A DNA stretch of 64,000 nt, taken from assembly GCA_963565915.1 (NCBI GenBank), contig OY751489.1, forward strand, positions 3,038,001-3,102,000, given 5' to 3'. The position numbers were made by a program, and so were the translations under genes. Under the pieces are notes generated by a model. That model saw nothing but the letters and a program-made list of their open reading frames with translations, was not told the origin of the DNA and did not search any database. Positions 12,156 through 23,573 of the stretch are shown here, piece after piece. Positions within the stretch are counted from its first letter, which is position 1. Every line of letters begins with the position of its first letter. The stretch is from Entoloma clypeatum (taxonomy: Eukaryota > Basidiomycota > Agaricomycetes > Agaricales > Entolomataceae).

Positions 12156-12397
12156 TGTACTTGCCAATTCAGGACATCCATTTCAGTTCCTCGGATCGTT
12201 CCGTGGAAAACACTGGTTTAAACCGGTCAGAACCGGTCTTTGGCCAGTCTTTCAAACTCTAAAGTTTTGAGTGAACCAAGGACCGGCCATGATCTCAAAC
12301 CTTAAAGACCGAGACCAGCGGTCCGGTCTCTCACCGGTTCGGTCCCGTCCGGTCTTGGTCTGAAATTGACAAAGGTAAACTGGACCTCGAAACACTA

Positions 12398-12449
12398 CCT
12401 CCGATGCGTCTGACATAGCTCCGATGTTTTTGTCGATCAGTTGTTAACA
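12398..12449 (+). repeat. Gypsy-1 5' LTR, right end
   Basis: The first 8 bp are the second copy of the hAT target duplication; the remainder continues the LTR and ends TTAACA, as the 3' LTR does at 38538. The sequence after it opens the Gypsy-1 leader. Confidence 0.85.
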
Positions 12450-12495
12450 GTATATTCAAACTGCCACTCCCTTATCTGTATTTCAAATTCCAGTT

Positions 12496-12747
12496 ATGGC
12501 AGCCCACACCACTCAGAACTCCCATGCAGCAGCAGCAGCGGCAGAAGCTTCAAACCTGCAGGACACCAGGGCGTCATTTCTACATACGTTCCAAGGTCTT
12601 TCCACAGAACCCAAACCTGACCCCATATCTCCGACACCACATTCCCGAACACCTCAGACATCGGGACCTCCGATCCCTGAAGGATCCCATCATTCCCACA
12701 AAGCTCCGACTTCTCCTTTTGATGACAACAATCCTTTCCGTCGCGAG
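12496..12747 (+). pseudogene. Gypsy-1 gag, 5' part
   Basis: Open from the ATG at 12496 up to the Copia-1a insertion. The residues are Ala/Ser/Pro/Thr-rich, as in the start of fungal gypsy Gag. The frame is cut at 12747, within GCGAG, the target of Copia-1a. Gag resumes at 18535. Confidence 0.65.
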
Positions 12748-13056
12748 TGTTGAAACTTTTCCCATCACGTAGATTAGATTAGATTAGATTACATCACATG
12801 ACCTTTACATATCTTCATTACATACTTGTTTGGTTGGTACAAACAGTAGTACGGTATATAAGACCAGGAAACTGTCAATACCAACAAGTTGTCTCTTGAC
12901 TCTTAACCAGCTCCATTGCTCTGACCAGCCTCAACCGCTCTGACCAGCCTCACCCCTCCCAAACCATGTAAGTGGCTAGAACGGTTATGTAGAGTACTTC
13001 CACTGTAGCAGGTTGCTCAGTACATCTGTGGCTAACGCCCAGGTGGAACTTCAACA
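12748..13056 (+). repeat. Copia-1a 5' LTR
   Basis: 309 bp. It contains an AGATT microsatellite near 12770-12790, a TATATAAG promoter box near 12855, and a duplicated GCTCTGACCAGCCTCAACC segment near 12915-12955. A GT near 12967 after CCAAACCATG could be a splice donor in the leader. Confidence 0.93.
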
Positions 13057-13071
13057 GGTTATGGGCCCCGG
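13057..13071 (+). promoter_or_regulatory. Copia-1a primer-binding site
   Basis: GGTTATGGGCCCCGG starts directly after the 5' LTR. GGTTATGGGCCC is the complement of GGGCCCATAACC, the anticodon stem-loop of eukaryotic initiator tRNA-Met. This is the internal half-tRNA priming known from Drosophila copia and yeast Ty5. The same site follows the 5' LTRs of Copia-1b and Copia-2. Confidence 0.75.
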
Positions 13072-13418
13072 ATAGCAGAGGGACCTGGGAAACGCTGGCA
13101 ACAGCGAGTACCTGCCCACTCTATCCTGGTTGGCAAAGAACCGATCGAAAGATCTAGGTTCTGAGTCTTACTTCTTCACATATGAACCTGGGAACGTCAT
13201 TACGACAAGTACCTGTCATGAGACGTCCCTAAGGGGATTGACCTAGTACACTCCATGTGGAAACATTGATCGCACCTTATACGTTTCTGACATATAAAGG
13301 GTTTTCCCGTGACCGCTATTCCTAAAGGGAATATGTCATAAGGAATCATTTAATTGTTTTCTTGAATCATATTCATAACACATCACTGATTGGGAACCCT
13401 TTTTTAGATTCATCTACA

Positions 13419-16400
13419 ATGTCTACCTCTCGCTCTGCTCTTGACATCATCACCGCCTTTGACGGCATCGACTACCAAAGCTGGGCCGAGAAAATGAAGT
13501 CCTACCTCCTCCATCAAGGAGTCTGGCGCATCGTCTCTGGCGACATCACTCGTCCCGTGATCGCCGACTTCACCACTACGGTCTCCACTCCCGGTCCCAC
13601 CGCCGCTGCTCCCCCTGTACTGACTACCACGGTCGACCAGCCCGGCTTCCGTAAGGAAGAAAAAGCCTGGATCAGGGACGACGATGTAGCTCTCGGGGCG
13701 ATACGCCTGAAGGTCTCTGAGGCGATCAGACGCCACATCAAGGATAGCACCTCGGCACGTGACGCGTGGAAGGAGCTAAAAGATAACTACTCCAAGGTAT
13801 CCCCGGCCGTCATCTTCGGCGACTTCAAGGCCGCCGCCACCTACAAGCTCTCTGGACGTGACCCCGTGCCTGAAATTGAACGCCTGGGGTCTCTTTTCGC
13901 CCGGCTCGCCGATTTGAAATTTGTCGTTCCCGATCTGATGCAGGCAATGATCCTGGCCAATGCAATTCCCGACGCCTGGTCGTCACTCTCCACCGCCCTT
14001 TTCCAGGTCTATGACGCCGACGATTTCACCTACAAGGCCGTCGCCGAAAGCATCATCTCTGAATACCGGCGCAAGTATGCGGTAGGGTCTACTCGGGCGT
14101 CCAACGAGCAGGCCCGGAAAATTTCCGGGACAAAGCGAAAGGGGCAGGACCCCAAATGGGAAAGGCAGCAAAAGCCGAGTACCTTGCAGAACGACGCTGA
14201 CGAGCAGCCTAACTCGACTGACCATAGTACCGCTTCTGAAAAGAAGAAGGGAAAAGGACGCTGGCGCAACCAGAAGAAAAACGCCAACACTGCGGACAAC
14301 GCATCCGACCATGTGGAAGAAACGGTTGAGTTTGTTGCTCCCGCCATCCACTTCCCTCCTCTTCCGACACCGTCCTTCACAACCGTCACTGGGCGCGGAA
14401 AAACGATGAGTACCGCCCAGCCAGACTCTCAAAAAATGCAGTCGCTCCTTCAGTGAATGAACCCCCCTCCGTCACAGTACACCGGGCTTCCTTCTGGAAA
14501 ACCATCCGTGTGGAAAAAGAACGACCATGTCCGCAAACTTGCGCGCGGCATTGGTGCTCGCCCCTCAGGATCGAATCTTCGTATCCTAGATACCATCATT
14601 CCTGACATCGACGAAAGGCCGGCTAAACAGCGTCGCGTAGCCCCGTCGATAGAAGAATCGCTGAAAATGATGGACATAGATCATCAAAGCGAGCGGATGG
14701 GGCCGGAACAATTCGAAGACGGGCTGATCGAACTTGACGGTTCGTCACATTCTTCTCTCAAACTTGACCAAATGGGAAATGCTAATAATCACGCACAGAC
14801 GTTTGAATATATATTAGCCAGTACCGATGCAGATAGTATAGATCTCTTTAGCGATGATCTGTACAAAAAATATACCAAACATTTTGCGTCCTGCACACAC
14901 TGCAAAGAGAGAGAACGCGCTCAGTGGATCTTAGATTCCGGCGCATCATTACACTTTACCCATGAGTTTAAAGACTTCGCGTACTACAGGCCTCTCAAGG
15001 CTAAGCGATTCGTCCAAACAGCTGCAAAGGGAAAGAAACTGGAAATTCTTGGAGTTGGGGCCGTTCCAGTATGGCATACCCTAAATGGGGAAGTAAAAAC
15101 CCATCTTCTCCGACCTGTATTCTACATTCCGGACATGGACACATGCCTATTGTCCCTAGGCATCTTCCTTAATCACGGTTACAAAGTAGACGGAATGTGT
15201 GGAGAAATCAACATCTCCAAAGGACAGAACAAAATACAGTTCTCACCTCACATTCTCGGACAAACCATTTATTGGTTAGACACTGAAATACGCTATGACC
15301 AAATCCACGCGATCTCTAGCGAAATCACTGTCGAAACCTGGCACAAACGCCTTGGCCACCCAAATGACCAGGCGCTCAATAAGATTCCCACCAGTACCAA
15401 AGGAGTACCCAAAATGTTAGTACGTGAGAAATCACAGGAAAGCTGCACAGGGTGTCTCAAAGGGAAAATGCCGAATCAGTCATATCCTAACTCAATGACA
15501 AGGGCTGTCAAACCTTTTGATTTGATCCATTCGGATTTGAAGCAGATATCCACGGCATCGTACCACAAGTACAAATATTTCCTTACCTTTTTGGACGATT
15601 TCTCATCCCACGTCTGGGTCATCTTGCTTAGGAAAAAGTCTGGTGCCATTACAGCACTGAGACAGTTTCTTGCGATGATCCAGAATCAATTTGCTGTTAC
15701 TCCTAAGAAGTGGCGAGTTGATGGAGGAGGAGAATTCGACGAATACAAGGATGTACTTGCCGATCATGGAATTCTGATTGACATCACGCTCCCATATCAG
15801 CACCAGCAGAATGGTAGAGCAGAAAGGATCAATCGAACACTATGGGAAAAATCTCAGGCATTGCGCTTCGATGCATGCTTACCGCCCATGTGGTGGGAAT
15901 TCTGTTTGGAACACGCAGCATTTCTCTACAATAGAACCCCCATGCAGCGTCTTGAATGGAAAACCCCTTACTTCAGGGTGACCAATGAGATCCCCGACAT
16001 GTCTAGCATCAGAGTATTTGGATGTCAGGCATATGTATATATCCCAAAGGAGAAACGTAGGAACTCCCTGGAATCAAGATCCCGATTGATGATTTATCTC
16101 GGATCAAAACCAGGGGTCAAAGGATACCGCTTCATGGATCCTGAGACCAACACGATTTTCATGGGCGGGAAAGCTATCTTTGATGAAAGCAAGTACCCTA
16201 GATGCCACATCGATCCTTTGCCAGAAAACCATCCAGAAATGGAAAACCCAGAGCCGGCTGATGAGTTTGAGGATCTCATCCCCGGCAGCAATGACGACGA
16301 TAGTCACAACGAAATACCTCACGACACAGTTCCTATTGAACAGGATCAACCTGAATCAGACAACGAACTGCCTGCCAGTGAGCCTGATGATGAACCACGA

Positions 16401-18146
16401 GTACCCACTCCGGAACCCGAGCAAGTACCAGATCGACCGATCAGGGAACGACGAGTTCGGAAGATGCCAGGAAGCATCTATGGGGAAGACACTCCAGCGT
16501 CTGATCTTGAAAAATTAGATCGAAGACGGAGATTGGGCGGTCAGACGGCATGGATGAATGACCTCCTGATGGAGGCGATATCAGCCCAAGTTGGCATCGT
16601 TGAAATGTCCCATAAAGACATATACCCTCTTCCAAATAAAGAAGACTGGTATGCGGCTGAACGTAAAGAGCTAGACATGCTCAAACGCCGCGGGGTGATC
16701 ACGGAGCTAGTACCCCTGCCTGCAGGGAGGAAAGCTCTAAGGAACAAATGGGTTTATAACGAAAAATCCGACGGGCGTCTGAAAGCGCGCCTTGTCGCAA
16801 AAGGCTTCTCGCAGGTGGAAGGGATCGACTTTGATCAGATCTTCTCACCAGTCGTAAGATATGAAACCGTCTGACTGATACTGGCATTGACAGCCCTTGA
16901 AGGGTGGTTCATGACACTGTTGGACGTCTCATCAGCCTTCCTCTACGGAACGCTCCGAGAAGTCATTTACATGCGACAGCCTGAGGGCTACATAGTAAAA
17001 GGGAAAGAGCACCTCGTGTACCAACTATTCAAAGCCCTATATGGACTTAAGCAGGCCGCATTAGCCTGGTGGAGGGAACTTGATTCCTCCATGAAAAAGC
17101 TCGGCTTTGTCCGGCTTCACTCTGATGCGGGAGTGTTCATTCACAAAAGTACCAAAGGGGAAATTGTAGTCGCCGTCATATATGTTGACGACTCTGCTTT
17201 TCTCGGCACAAACCGAGAATACACGCTAGAGAAGAAAAAGGCCTTCATGACCACATGGGAATGTAGGGACCTAGGGCACCTGGTGCCTGATGGGGAACCG
17301 AAAGAATTTCTCTCTATCCAAATAAGGCAACGTGGGAAACGTATCTTCATTGATCAAGTACCTTACCTTGAGAAAATACTCGAACGAATGGGGATGAGCG
17401 AATCTAACGCCACCCATACCCCACTTCCTACGGGCTACAAACCCATGATGTCCGAAGATGAACCCAATGCAGAACTTCGATCAAAGTACCAATCCGTCAT
17501 CGGATCACTTCTATATCTGATGATTGGAACGAGGCCAGACATCTGTTTTGCCGTGATTAAAATGTCGCAGTTTTCCGCAAATCCCACCAAACGCCATTTA
17601 GAAGTGGCTAGGGATATTTGCAGGTATCTAAAAGCGACAAAAAATTATGCAATCATGTATGATGGCGACTCAGGGAAAGGAATCTATGCATTCACAGACT
17701 CCGACTGGGCGTCAGATGAAAACACGAGGAGGTCTACCACTGGCTTCTTCATATCACTGGCGTCTGGAGCAGTAACATGGGTATCATCGGCGCAAAAGAC
17801 CATTGCCCTCTCTTCCACAGAAGCAGAGTATATGGCGTTATCAGATTGCAGTCGCGCAGCAACATGGCTGAGAAGCATGCTTGCCGAACTTGGAATGCAG
17901 ATCGGATCATTACCGATCTACGGAGACAACAACGGCTCCGTCTTTATCGCATCCAACCCTGTAACCGAGAAACGATCCAAGCACATTGACGTGCGATTCC
18001 ACTTCGTCAGAGAAAAAGTCTCCGAAGGAATTATTACGGTCGAATTCATTGAAGGAGTGAACAACCCTGCAGATCTTTTAACTAAGAATCTGGGGAAAAT
18101 CCTCTTTTCCAAGTTTATCCCATACTTCGGATTGATAAAAAACTAG
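13419..18146 (+). pseudogene. Copia-1a Gag-Pol polyprotein with two in-frame TGA stops
   Basis: One reading frame runs from the ATG at 13419 (an in-frame upstream ATG is at 13362) to the stop at 18144, broken only by TGA at 14454 and 16872. Copia-1b has CGA at both places. In order: UBN2-type Gag (13419-14400), protease with WILDSGASLHF (about 14925), integrase GAG_pre motif (WHKRLGHP, about 15340), integrase core (IHSDLKQ, FLDDFSSH, GGGEFDEY, NGRAERINRT), Pro/Glu-rich linker, RT (WVYNEKSDGRLKARLVAKGF; YVDDSAFLG at about 17183) and RNase H (TDSDWASDENTRRSTTG; LSSTEAEYMAL). Both stops are C-to-T changes at CpG. Confidence 0.93.
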
Positions 18147-18225
18147 GCGAAACAAAAAGTACCTATATATATATATGTGGGAAAAAGTAAGATGTATTTA
18201 GAAGTATGTACTAAATATGGGGGGG

Positions 18226-18534
18226 TGTTGAAACTTTTCCCATCACGTAGATTAGATTAGATTAGATTACATCACGTGACCTTTACATATCTTCATTACA
18301 TACTTGTTTGGTTGGTACAAACAGTAGTACGGTATATAAGACCAGGAAACTGTCAATACCAACAAGTTGTCTCTTGACTCTTAACCAGCTCCATTGCTCT
18401 TACCAGCCTCAACCGCTCTCACCAGCCTCACCCCTCCCAAACCATGTAAGTGGCTAGAACGGTTATGTAGAGTACTTCCACTGTAGCAGGTTGCTCAGTA
18501 CATCTGTGGCTAACGCCCAGGTGGAACTTCAACA
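18226..18534 (+). repeat. Copia-1a 3' LTR
   Basis: 309 bp, the same ends as the 5' LTR, preceded by a purine run. It differs from the 5' LTR at about three positions, including CACGTGAC versus CACATGAC. Confidence 0.93.
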
Positions 18535-18790
18535 GCGAGCAAACTCCAAACCTCGCCGAAGCAATTATGCTTATGACGCAGGAGCTCCGATGTAGAGAGA
18601 CTCCGAAGACTCCGAAAAAGAAGTTGAAGGAACCCGACACTTTTGACGGTTCTGACTCTCGGAAACTCACCAGTTTCCTCGCACAATGCACACTATATTT
18701 CTGAAACAACCCCACCTTTGACGATGATGATAACAAAGTCAGTTTCGCTCTGTCGTACCTCCAAGGAACCGCGCTCGAATGGTTTGAGCC
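18535..18790 (+). pseudogene. Gypsy-1 gag, 3' part
   Basis: Resumes after the Copia-1a target duplication. It encodes the conserved Gag core (PDTFDGSDSRKLTSFLAQC, then ALSYLQGTALEWFEP). In-frame stops include TGA at 18702-18704, where Arg is expected. The frame ends at 18790, where unrelated repeat sequence begins; the rest of gag and most of the protease are missing. Confidence 0.8.
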
Positions 18791-19546
18791 CCCTTTGTGG
18801 GCAAAGTTTTTGATGGCTCATTTAGTGCAATACTCATTGCGAGGAATCCGCACGGACTCCGGAAGGAATTTGGCCTGGAATTTATGCATTCCTCAATCAC
18901 CATTCCTACAGGAATTCCATTCTGATCGGAATCTGCACGGAATCTGCTCGGATTCCTCTCAAAAAAATAAGGCTATTCTCAGCCAAAAAGGCCCTCAAAA
19001 TTCCTGTCAGAATCCACGCGGAATCCTCTGGAGGATGTGGGGGAGTGTAAAGACCTCAAATAACAGTGTATGCTTGTACGACACAGCAAGACACCCATTT
19101 AGTCTGAGCAAATAAAGTCTCGACTACCATCCATAAGTTAAGATTTGAATATCTTCTTATACAAGTATTGAACCCTTATGGGATTTGTATCGACAGTCAA
19201 TCACGTGACTATGATCATGTGTTTTACCATGTGGCCTGACCACATGAAGTGTTCTAAACATAGAACAATCTAGACTCATTCTAGATCTCTGAGTCATCTC
19301 TGTGACTCAGAATGCTGCGCACCACAGCCTTGATGCTGTGTACCAAGATGTTCCATCACGTTCTAGCCAATAGCGTTACTAGCTCATAGTTGGTCTGTGC
19401 GCATTCCCATACCTATAAGTACTGCATGTAAAGTAGTGTAGTACAAGAGACTTCTAACGAAAACTTCTATCATCACCCACTCTTCAAACATCTCAACCCC
19501 CTTCGCTTCAATGTGAGCATCATTAACCAGGCTTCCTCTGCGTCTG
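18791..19546. other. Repeat replacement inside Gypsy-1 (MULE-end fragment plus unidentified sequence)
   Basis: 18791-19058 ends with GTGGGGGAGTGTAAAGACCTC, the inverse of the terminus (GAGCTCTTTACACTCCCCC) of the MULE-like element at 38736-40559, so it is probably a fragment of that family. 19059-19546 is of unknown origin and contains a TATA-like CCTATAAGTACTGC near 19420, as in a solo LTR, but I found no matching ends. Gypsy-1 Gag C-terminus and protease N-terminus are absent, so this is a replacement or deletion as well as an insertion. Confidence 0.5.
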
Positions 19547-19565
19547 CAAGGCGTGCTGTTCAATA

Positions 19566-22500
19566 GTGACAACCCTCGATTCGTCTTGTAATTTGGTTCT
19601 AGGACACAACTGGCTCACCCGCTACAATCCGTTGATTGACTGGGTATTGGGCAGTATCTTATTCCGTTCTACGTTACCCGACACTCCGAGTCCAAGTCCG
19701 ATGTCGACTGCTGAGGCAGCTCCGCCACCTCTGCAGTGTCCGCCCTCTCCGATGGGCACCTCCGATCCGCTCACTCCGAACACCTCCGACCCGCCACAGA
19801 TTACCATGGTCAATGCAGCCGCATATCTCCATGCTTGTAAAGCTCCTGGGGCATACGCTTTCCGTGTTCACCTCTCCAACATCTCCGCCAATTCCGCGTC
19901 TGTCTCCGATGACGCTCCCGACCTCTCTGGCATACCCAAGGAATACCACAATTTGCTGATGTATTCAGTAAGAAAAAAGCTGACACCCTTGCACCCCACC
20001 GACCTTACGACCTCAAGATCAATTTGGAGGAAGGTACTTCCCCTCCGATTGGTCCGATGTACTCACTCTTGCAATCCGAACTTGGATCTCTCTGAGACTT
20101 TATCGACAAGTATCTCAATATCGGTTTCATCAAACCTTCTAGTTCACCTCACGGCGCTCCGATCCTCTTCATCCGAAAGAAAGATGGATCACTCTGACTA
20201 TGTGTCGACTACCGAGGCCTGAACAAAATCACAAAAAAGGACCGATACCCGCTTCCGCTCATCTCCGACCTCTTAGCCACTGCCGGAAAAGCACATGTTT
20301 ATACCACCATAGACCTCCGACACACATACCACCTAGTCCGCATCGCTGAAGGTGATGAATGGAAAACTGCATTCCGCACTCGCTATGGATCGTTTGAATG
20401 GTTAGTCATGCCATTCGGATTGGCTAACACACCTGCAGCCTTTCAATGTTTTATGAACGACATCTTCTCCGACCTTCTGGACAACTGTGTTACTGTTTAC
20501 CTCGACGACATCCTGATCTACTCCAACAACCCCGAGGAACACAAAAAACATGTCCGAGAAGTCCTCCGATGACTCCGACAGCATGGTCTTTACGCCCACG
20601 CCGACAAGTGCGACTTCTCTGCTGAAACTGTAGAATATCTTGGATTTATCCTTTCTCCTGACAGACTCAAAATGTCGGAAGCGAAAGTCAAGATTATTCA
20701 GGATTGGCCTGAACCGCGCAGAGTGAAGGATGTCCAGTCCTTTTTAGGTTTTGCAAACTTTTACTGATGTTTCATTCCATTCTATTCCAATATCACTATT
20801 CCACTCACTTGTTTAACCAGGAAACATGCCACTTGGCTGTTCTCCGACGATGCTTGAACCGCTTTTAATGACCTGAAAAAGGCATTTACCACCACTCCGG
20901 TCCTGACACACTGGATCCCTGACTCTCCAATAATTGTTGAAACCGACGCATCCGACTATGCCCTAGCGGCTATTTTGTCGATCGTCACCTCTGACAATGA
21001 AGTCCACCCCGCCGCATTCCATTCCCGCACCTTTACGGCCCCCAAAGTAAACTATGACACCCACAATAAGGAACTTCTTGCCATCTATGAAGCGTTTAAA
21101 ATTTGGCGCCATTATCTCGAAGGCCCCGGTACTCCGATTGATGTCGTTGCCGGCTGCAAAAATCTCGAGTATTTTGCCACTACCAAAGTCCTTTCACGCT
21201 GACAAGTCCGATGGTTGGAATACCTTTCTCAGTTCAACCTCGTCATCCGATTCCGCCCCTGCCAATTGGGAACTAAATCCGACTCTCTAACTAGACATTG
21301 GGATGTCTACCCTAAAGGGGGAAATAGCGACTACGTCGACATCAATCCAACCAACCTCCAACCAGTCTTTTCGCAAGAACAGCTCTCCGCTTCAGTTTGC
21401 GTGACTCAACTCCTTGAGCCCATCCTCCGTGCAACCATTATCATGGACACAGAAAAGCTTCACCACAACATACTCACAGCACTCCCTTCCGACACTCTTT
21501 ATGACACTCTTTCCAAAGATCCTAAACCCCGCTGGTCTCTCAACTTCAATGGTTTCCTCTGACATGATGATCAGATATATGTTCCCGACTCTGACAACCT
21601 CCGACTCCGAGTCCTACAGCACAAGCACGATCATATGCTTGCTGGACACCCAGGTCAGAACAAGACACTCAGTCTCATTCAGCGTGATTACACCTGGCCC
21701 AGAATACAAGATTTCATCAAACACTATTGCAAATCATGTACCACTTGCATGTGATCAAAGCCACAAAGACACAAGCCTTACGGCCTACTCAAACAGCTTC
21801 CGATCCCCAAACGTCCTTGGAATTCTATCTCAATGGATTTCATTGAGACCCTTCCGACCTCCGACAACTTTGACTCCATCCTCGTTATCGTTGACCATTT
21901 AACGAAGCAAAGTATCTTCATTCCGACAACCATTCACTGCACCTCTGAAGACCTTGCCGTACTCTTCGTATTACACATCTTCTCTAAACATGGCATTCCC
22001 GAACATGTCACCTCTGACTGCGGCCCCAAATTCGTCTCCCGATTCTTCCAATCTCTCGGAAAGGCTCTAAACATGACCCTCCACTTCACCTCCAGTTACC
22101 ACCCCAAAGGCAATGGCCAAACCGAACGCACTAACCAGACCCTCGAACAGTACTTGCGGATATTCTGCAACTACCAACAGGACAACTGGTCTGCTCTCCT
22201 TCTGATTGTGGAGTTCACATACAACAATGCACCTAGTGCTACCACTGGCATATCTCCCTTCTTTGCTAACAAGGGTTACCATCCGAACATTACTGTTCAC
22301 CCGGAACGAGACCTTGCCTCTTCCCAAGCCCGATCCTTCGTGACCGACTTAGACGAACTTCACCAAGAACTGAAATCCACCATCTCCGACGCTCAACAAC
22401 GTTACCAAAAGTCCTCTGACAATAATCGGATCGCAGCTCTGACGTTCTCTGTCAGACAACAGGTTTTTGTCAAAGCACAGTTCTTCTGCACAACACGCCC

Positions 22501-22912
22501 ATCCAAGAAACTCTCAGAAAAGTACTTGGGACCATATGAGATCATTGCACAACCCGGCACACACTCCTTTACCCTCCAACTCCCCGACACATTCCGCGGA
22601 GTTCACCCTGTCTACCACGTCTCCATGCTTGAACCCGCAACTCCAAACACCATTCCAAATCGGACCCAACCTCCGCCTCCTCCGATTGACATCGACGGAG
22701 AACTTGAGTACGAGATTGCTGAAATTGTCGACTCAAAGATCGACCAACGACGTAGCTGCAAGCTACTATATTTCGTCCGTTGGTTAGGATATGAAAACAC
22801 TGATGAAGAATTCTCTTGGCTACCAGCCAATGAACTGGAAAACGCCCCCAAGCTTGTCTCCGACTTTCATTCCGCTTATCCTGACAAACCGGGTCTGCTC
22901 ACATCGCTCTGA
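19566..22912 (+). pseudogene. Gypsy-1 pol: protease end, RT, RNase H, integrase, chromodomain
   Basis: Protease remnant (LGHNWLTRYNPLIDW) at 19566-19680. A single-base loss near 19954 shifts the frame. From about 19960 one frame runs to 22912 with eight TGA stops, at 20093, 20195, 20570, 20765, 20855, 21200, 21560 and 21752, and no TAA or TAG. Domains: RT ([18 protein letters not shown] at about 20497), RNase H (ETDASDYALAAIL, about 20940), integrase HHCC region (about 21625-21750), DDE core (IVDHLTKQ, VTSDCGPKF, GQTERTNQTLEQ) and a C-terminal chromodomain (YEIAEIVDSK...YFVRWLGY), about 22710-22880. This marks a chromovirus. Most stops fall where related elements have Arg, consistent with CGA to TGA. 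Confidence 0.92.
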
Positions 22913-22939
22913 AACAAGAAAAACAAGTACTATTACTAT

Positions 22940-23225
22940 CTACTTAATACATTGTTTCTTGTTTGACAGACCCTCCTCCTCCTCCTCCTCCTCTGCCTTC
23001 TCCGACGGCTCCGAAATCGACATGTCAGAATCGTCTGACAGCTCTGGCAACTCCAACCTTTTCCTATTCACTATGTCCTTCCTAATCCTCCTCGTGATCC
23101 TCTTCTCCAGCCTCAACTCATGAGTCTCCTCCCTCGTACCCATCTCCGACTCCGACCCTTCCTCCGACACCTCCGGTGACTTGGGTTGATACTGGGTGTT
23201 CACCGAGCCTTTGACTGCTGTTAGC
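22940..23225 (-). CDS. Gypsy-1 antisense ORF, C-terminal part (split by Copia-2)
   Basis: Continues, on the minus strand, the frame that runs into the Copia-2 insertion at 37218. It encodes an acidic/basic tail (RLEKRITRRIRKDIVNRKR, then a Ser/Asp/Glu-rich stretch) and stops at 22940, only 28 bp from the end of the sense pol. The joined reading frame is uninterrupted across the TTAGC target site once the insertion is ignored. See the entry at 37223-37887 for the N-terminal part. Confidence 0.6.
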
Positions 23226-23566
23226 TAATGATGTAACCGATGTAGGCTGCCCAAAGGGCGCTCAAGACGTATCGGTACGAAGGCATATGGAAGCTAGACT
23301 AACCTGGTTAAGAGACGTTAGTGGAATGAAGAAGCTAACTAGCTACAACGTCTCAGAGAACTGGGTGTTCAAGAGTTAGGATTCATCGTACTAAATACAT
23401 GGGTATTTATACTAATCCAATATGCGCACGGACCATTGTACAAACAATACATAAACAAGTCATGCGTCTGTGGTTGTACCATAAACTCACATATATGGTA
23501 ATAGTGACTTATAGTCACTTTCTGTGACAAGCACATGGTGTGACATATCTGGCGATATGTTCAACA
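23226..23566 (-). repeat. Copia-2 3' LTR
   Basis: 341 bp, matching 36877-37217 with about three differences. It also contains the start of the accessory ORF seen in the 5' LTR, with one conservative change. Confidence 0.92.
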
Positions 23567-23573
23567 CTCCCCC

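Larger units (their letters stand above)
6099..12397. mobile_element. hAT-type element, 6.3 kb, inserted in the Gypsy-1 5' LTR
   Basis: The termini are TAGTGTTTAAAGGTCTG and, on the other strand, TAGTGTTTCGAGGTCCAG. The flanking 8-mers CCTCTGAC (6091-6098) and CCTCCGAT (12398-12405) both derive from CCTCCGAC, the sequence at the matching place in the intact 3' LTR, so the 8-bp target duplication is independently confirmed. Inside are a G-rich minisatellite (6400-6850), AT-rich sequence shared with copies at 42768-45274 and 49940-50850, a second insertion (7581-11594) and a tRNA-like stretch near the right end. No hAT transposase (RNase H-like DDE with BED/hATC) is visible, so the element is non-autonomous. 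Confidence 0.85.
12748..18534 (+). mobile_element. Copia-1a: Ty1/copia retrotransposon inserted in Gypsy-1 gag
   Basis: LTRs at 12748-13056 and 18226-18534 (309 bp each, TGTTGAA...TTCAACA, about three differences). The target duplication is GCGAG at 12743-12747 and 18535-18539. A polypurine tract (ATGGGGGGG) precedes the 3' LTR and a primer-binding site follows the 5' LTR. Gene order is gag, protease, integrase, RT, RNase H, as in Pseudoviridae. Near-identical LTRs indicate a young insertion, but the polyprotein has two nonsense changes. It is the same family as Copia-1b. Confidence 0.95.
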
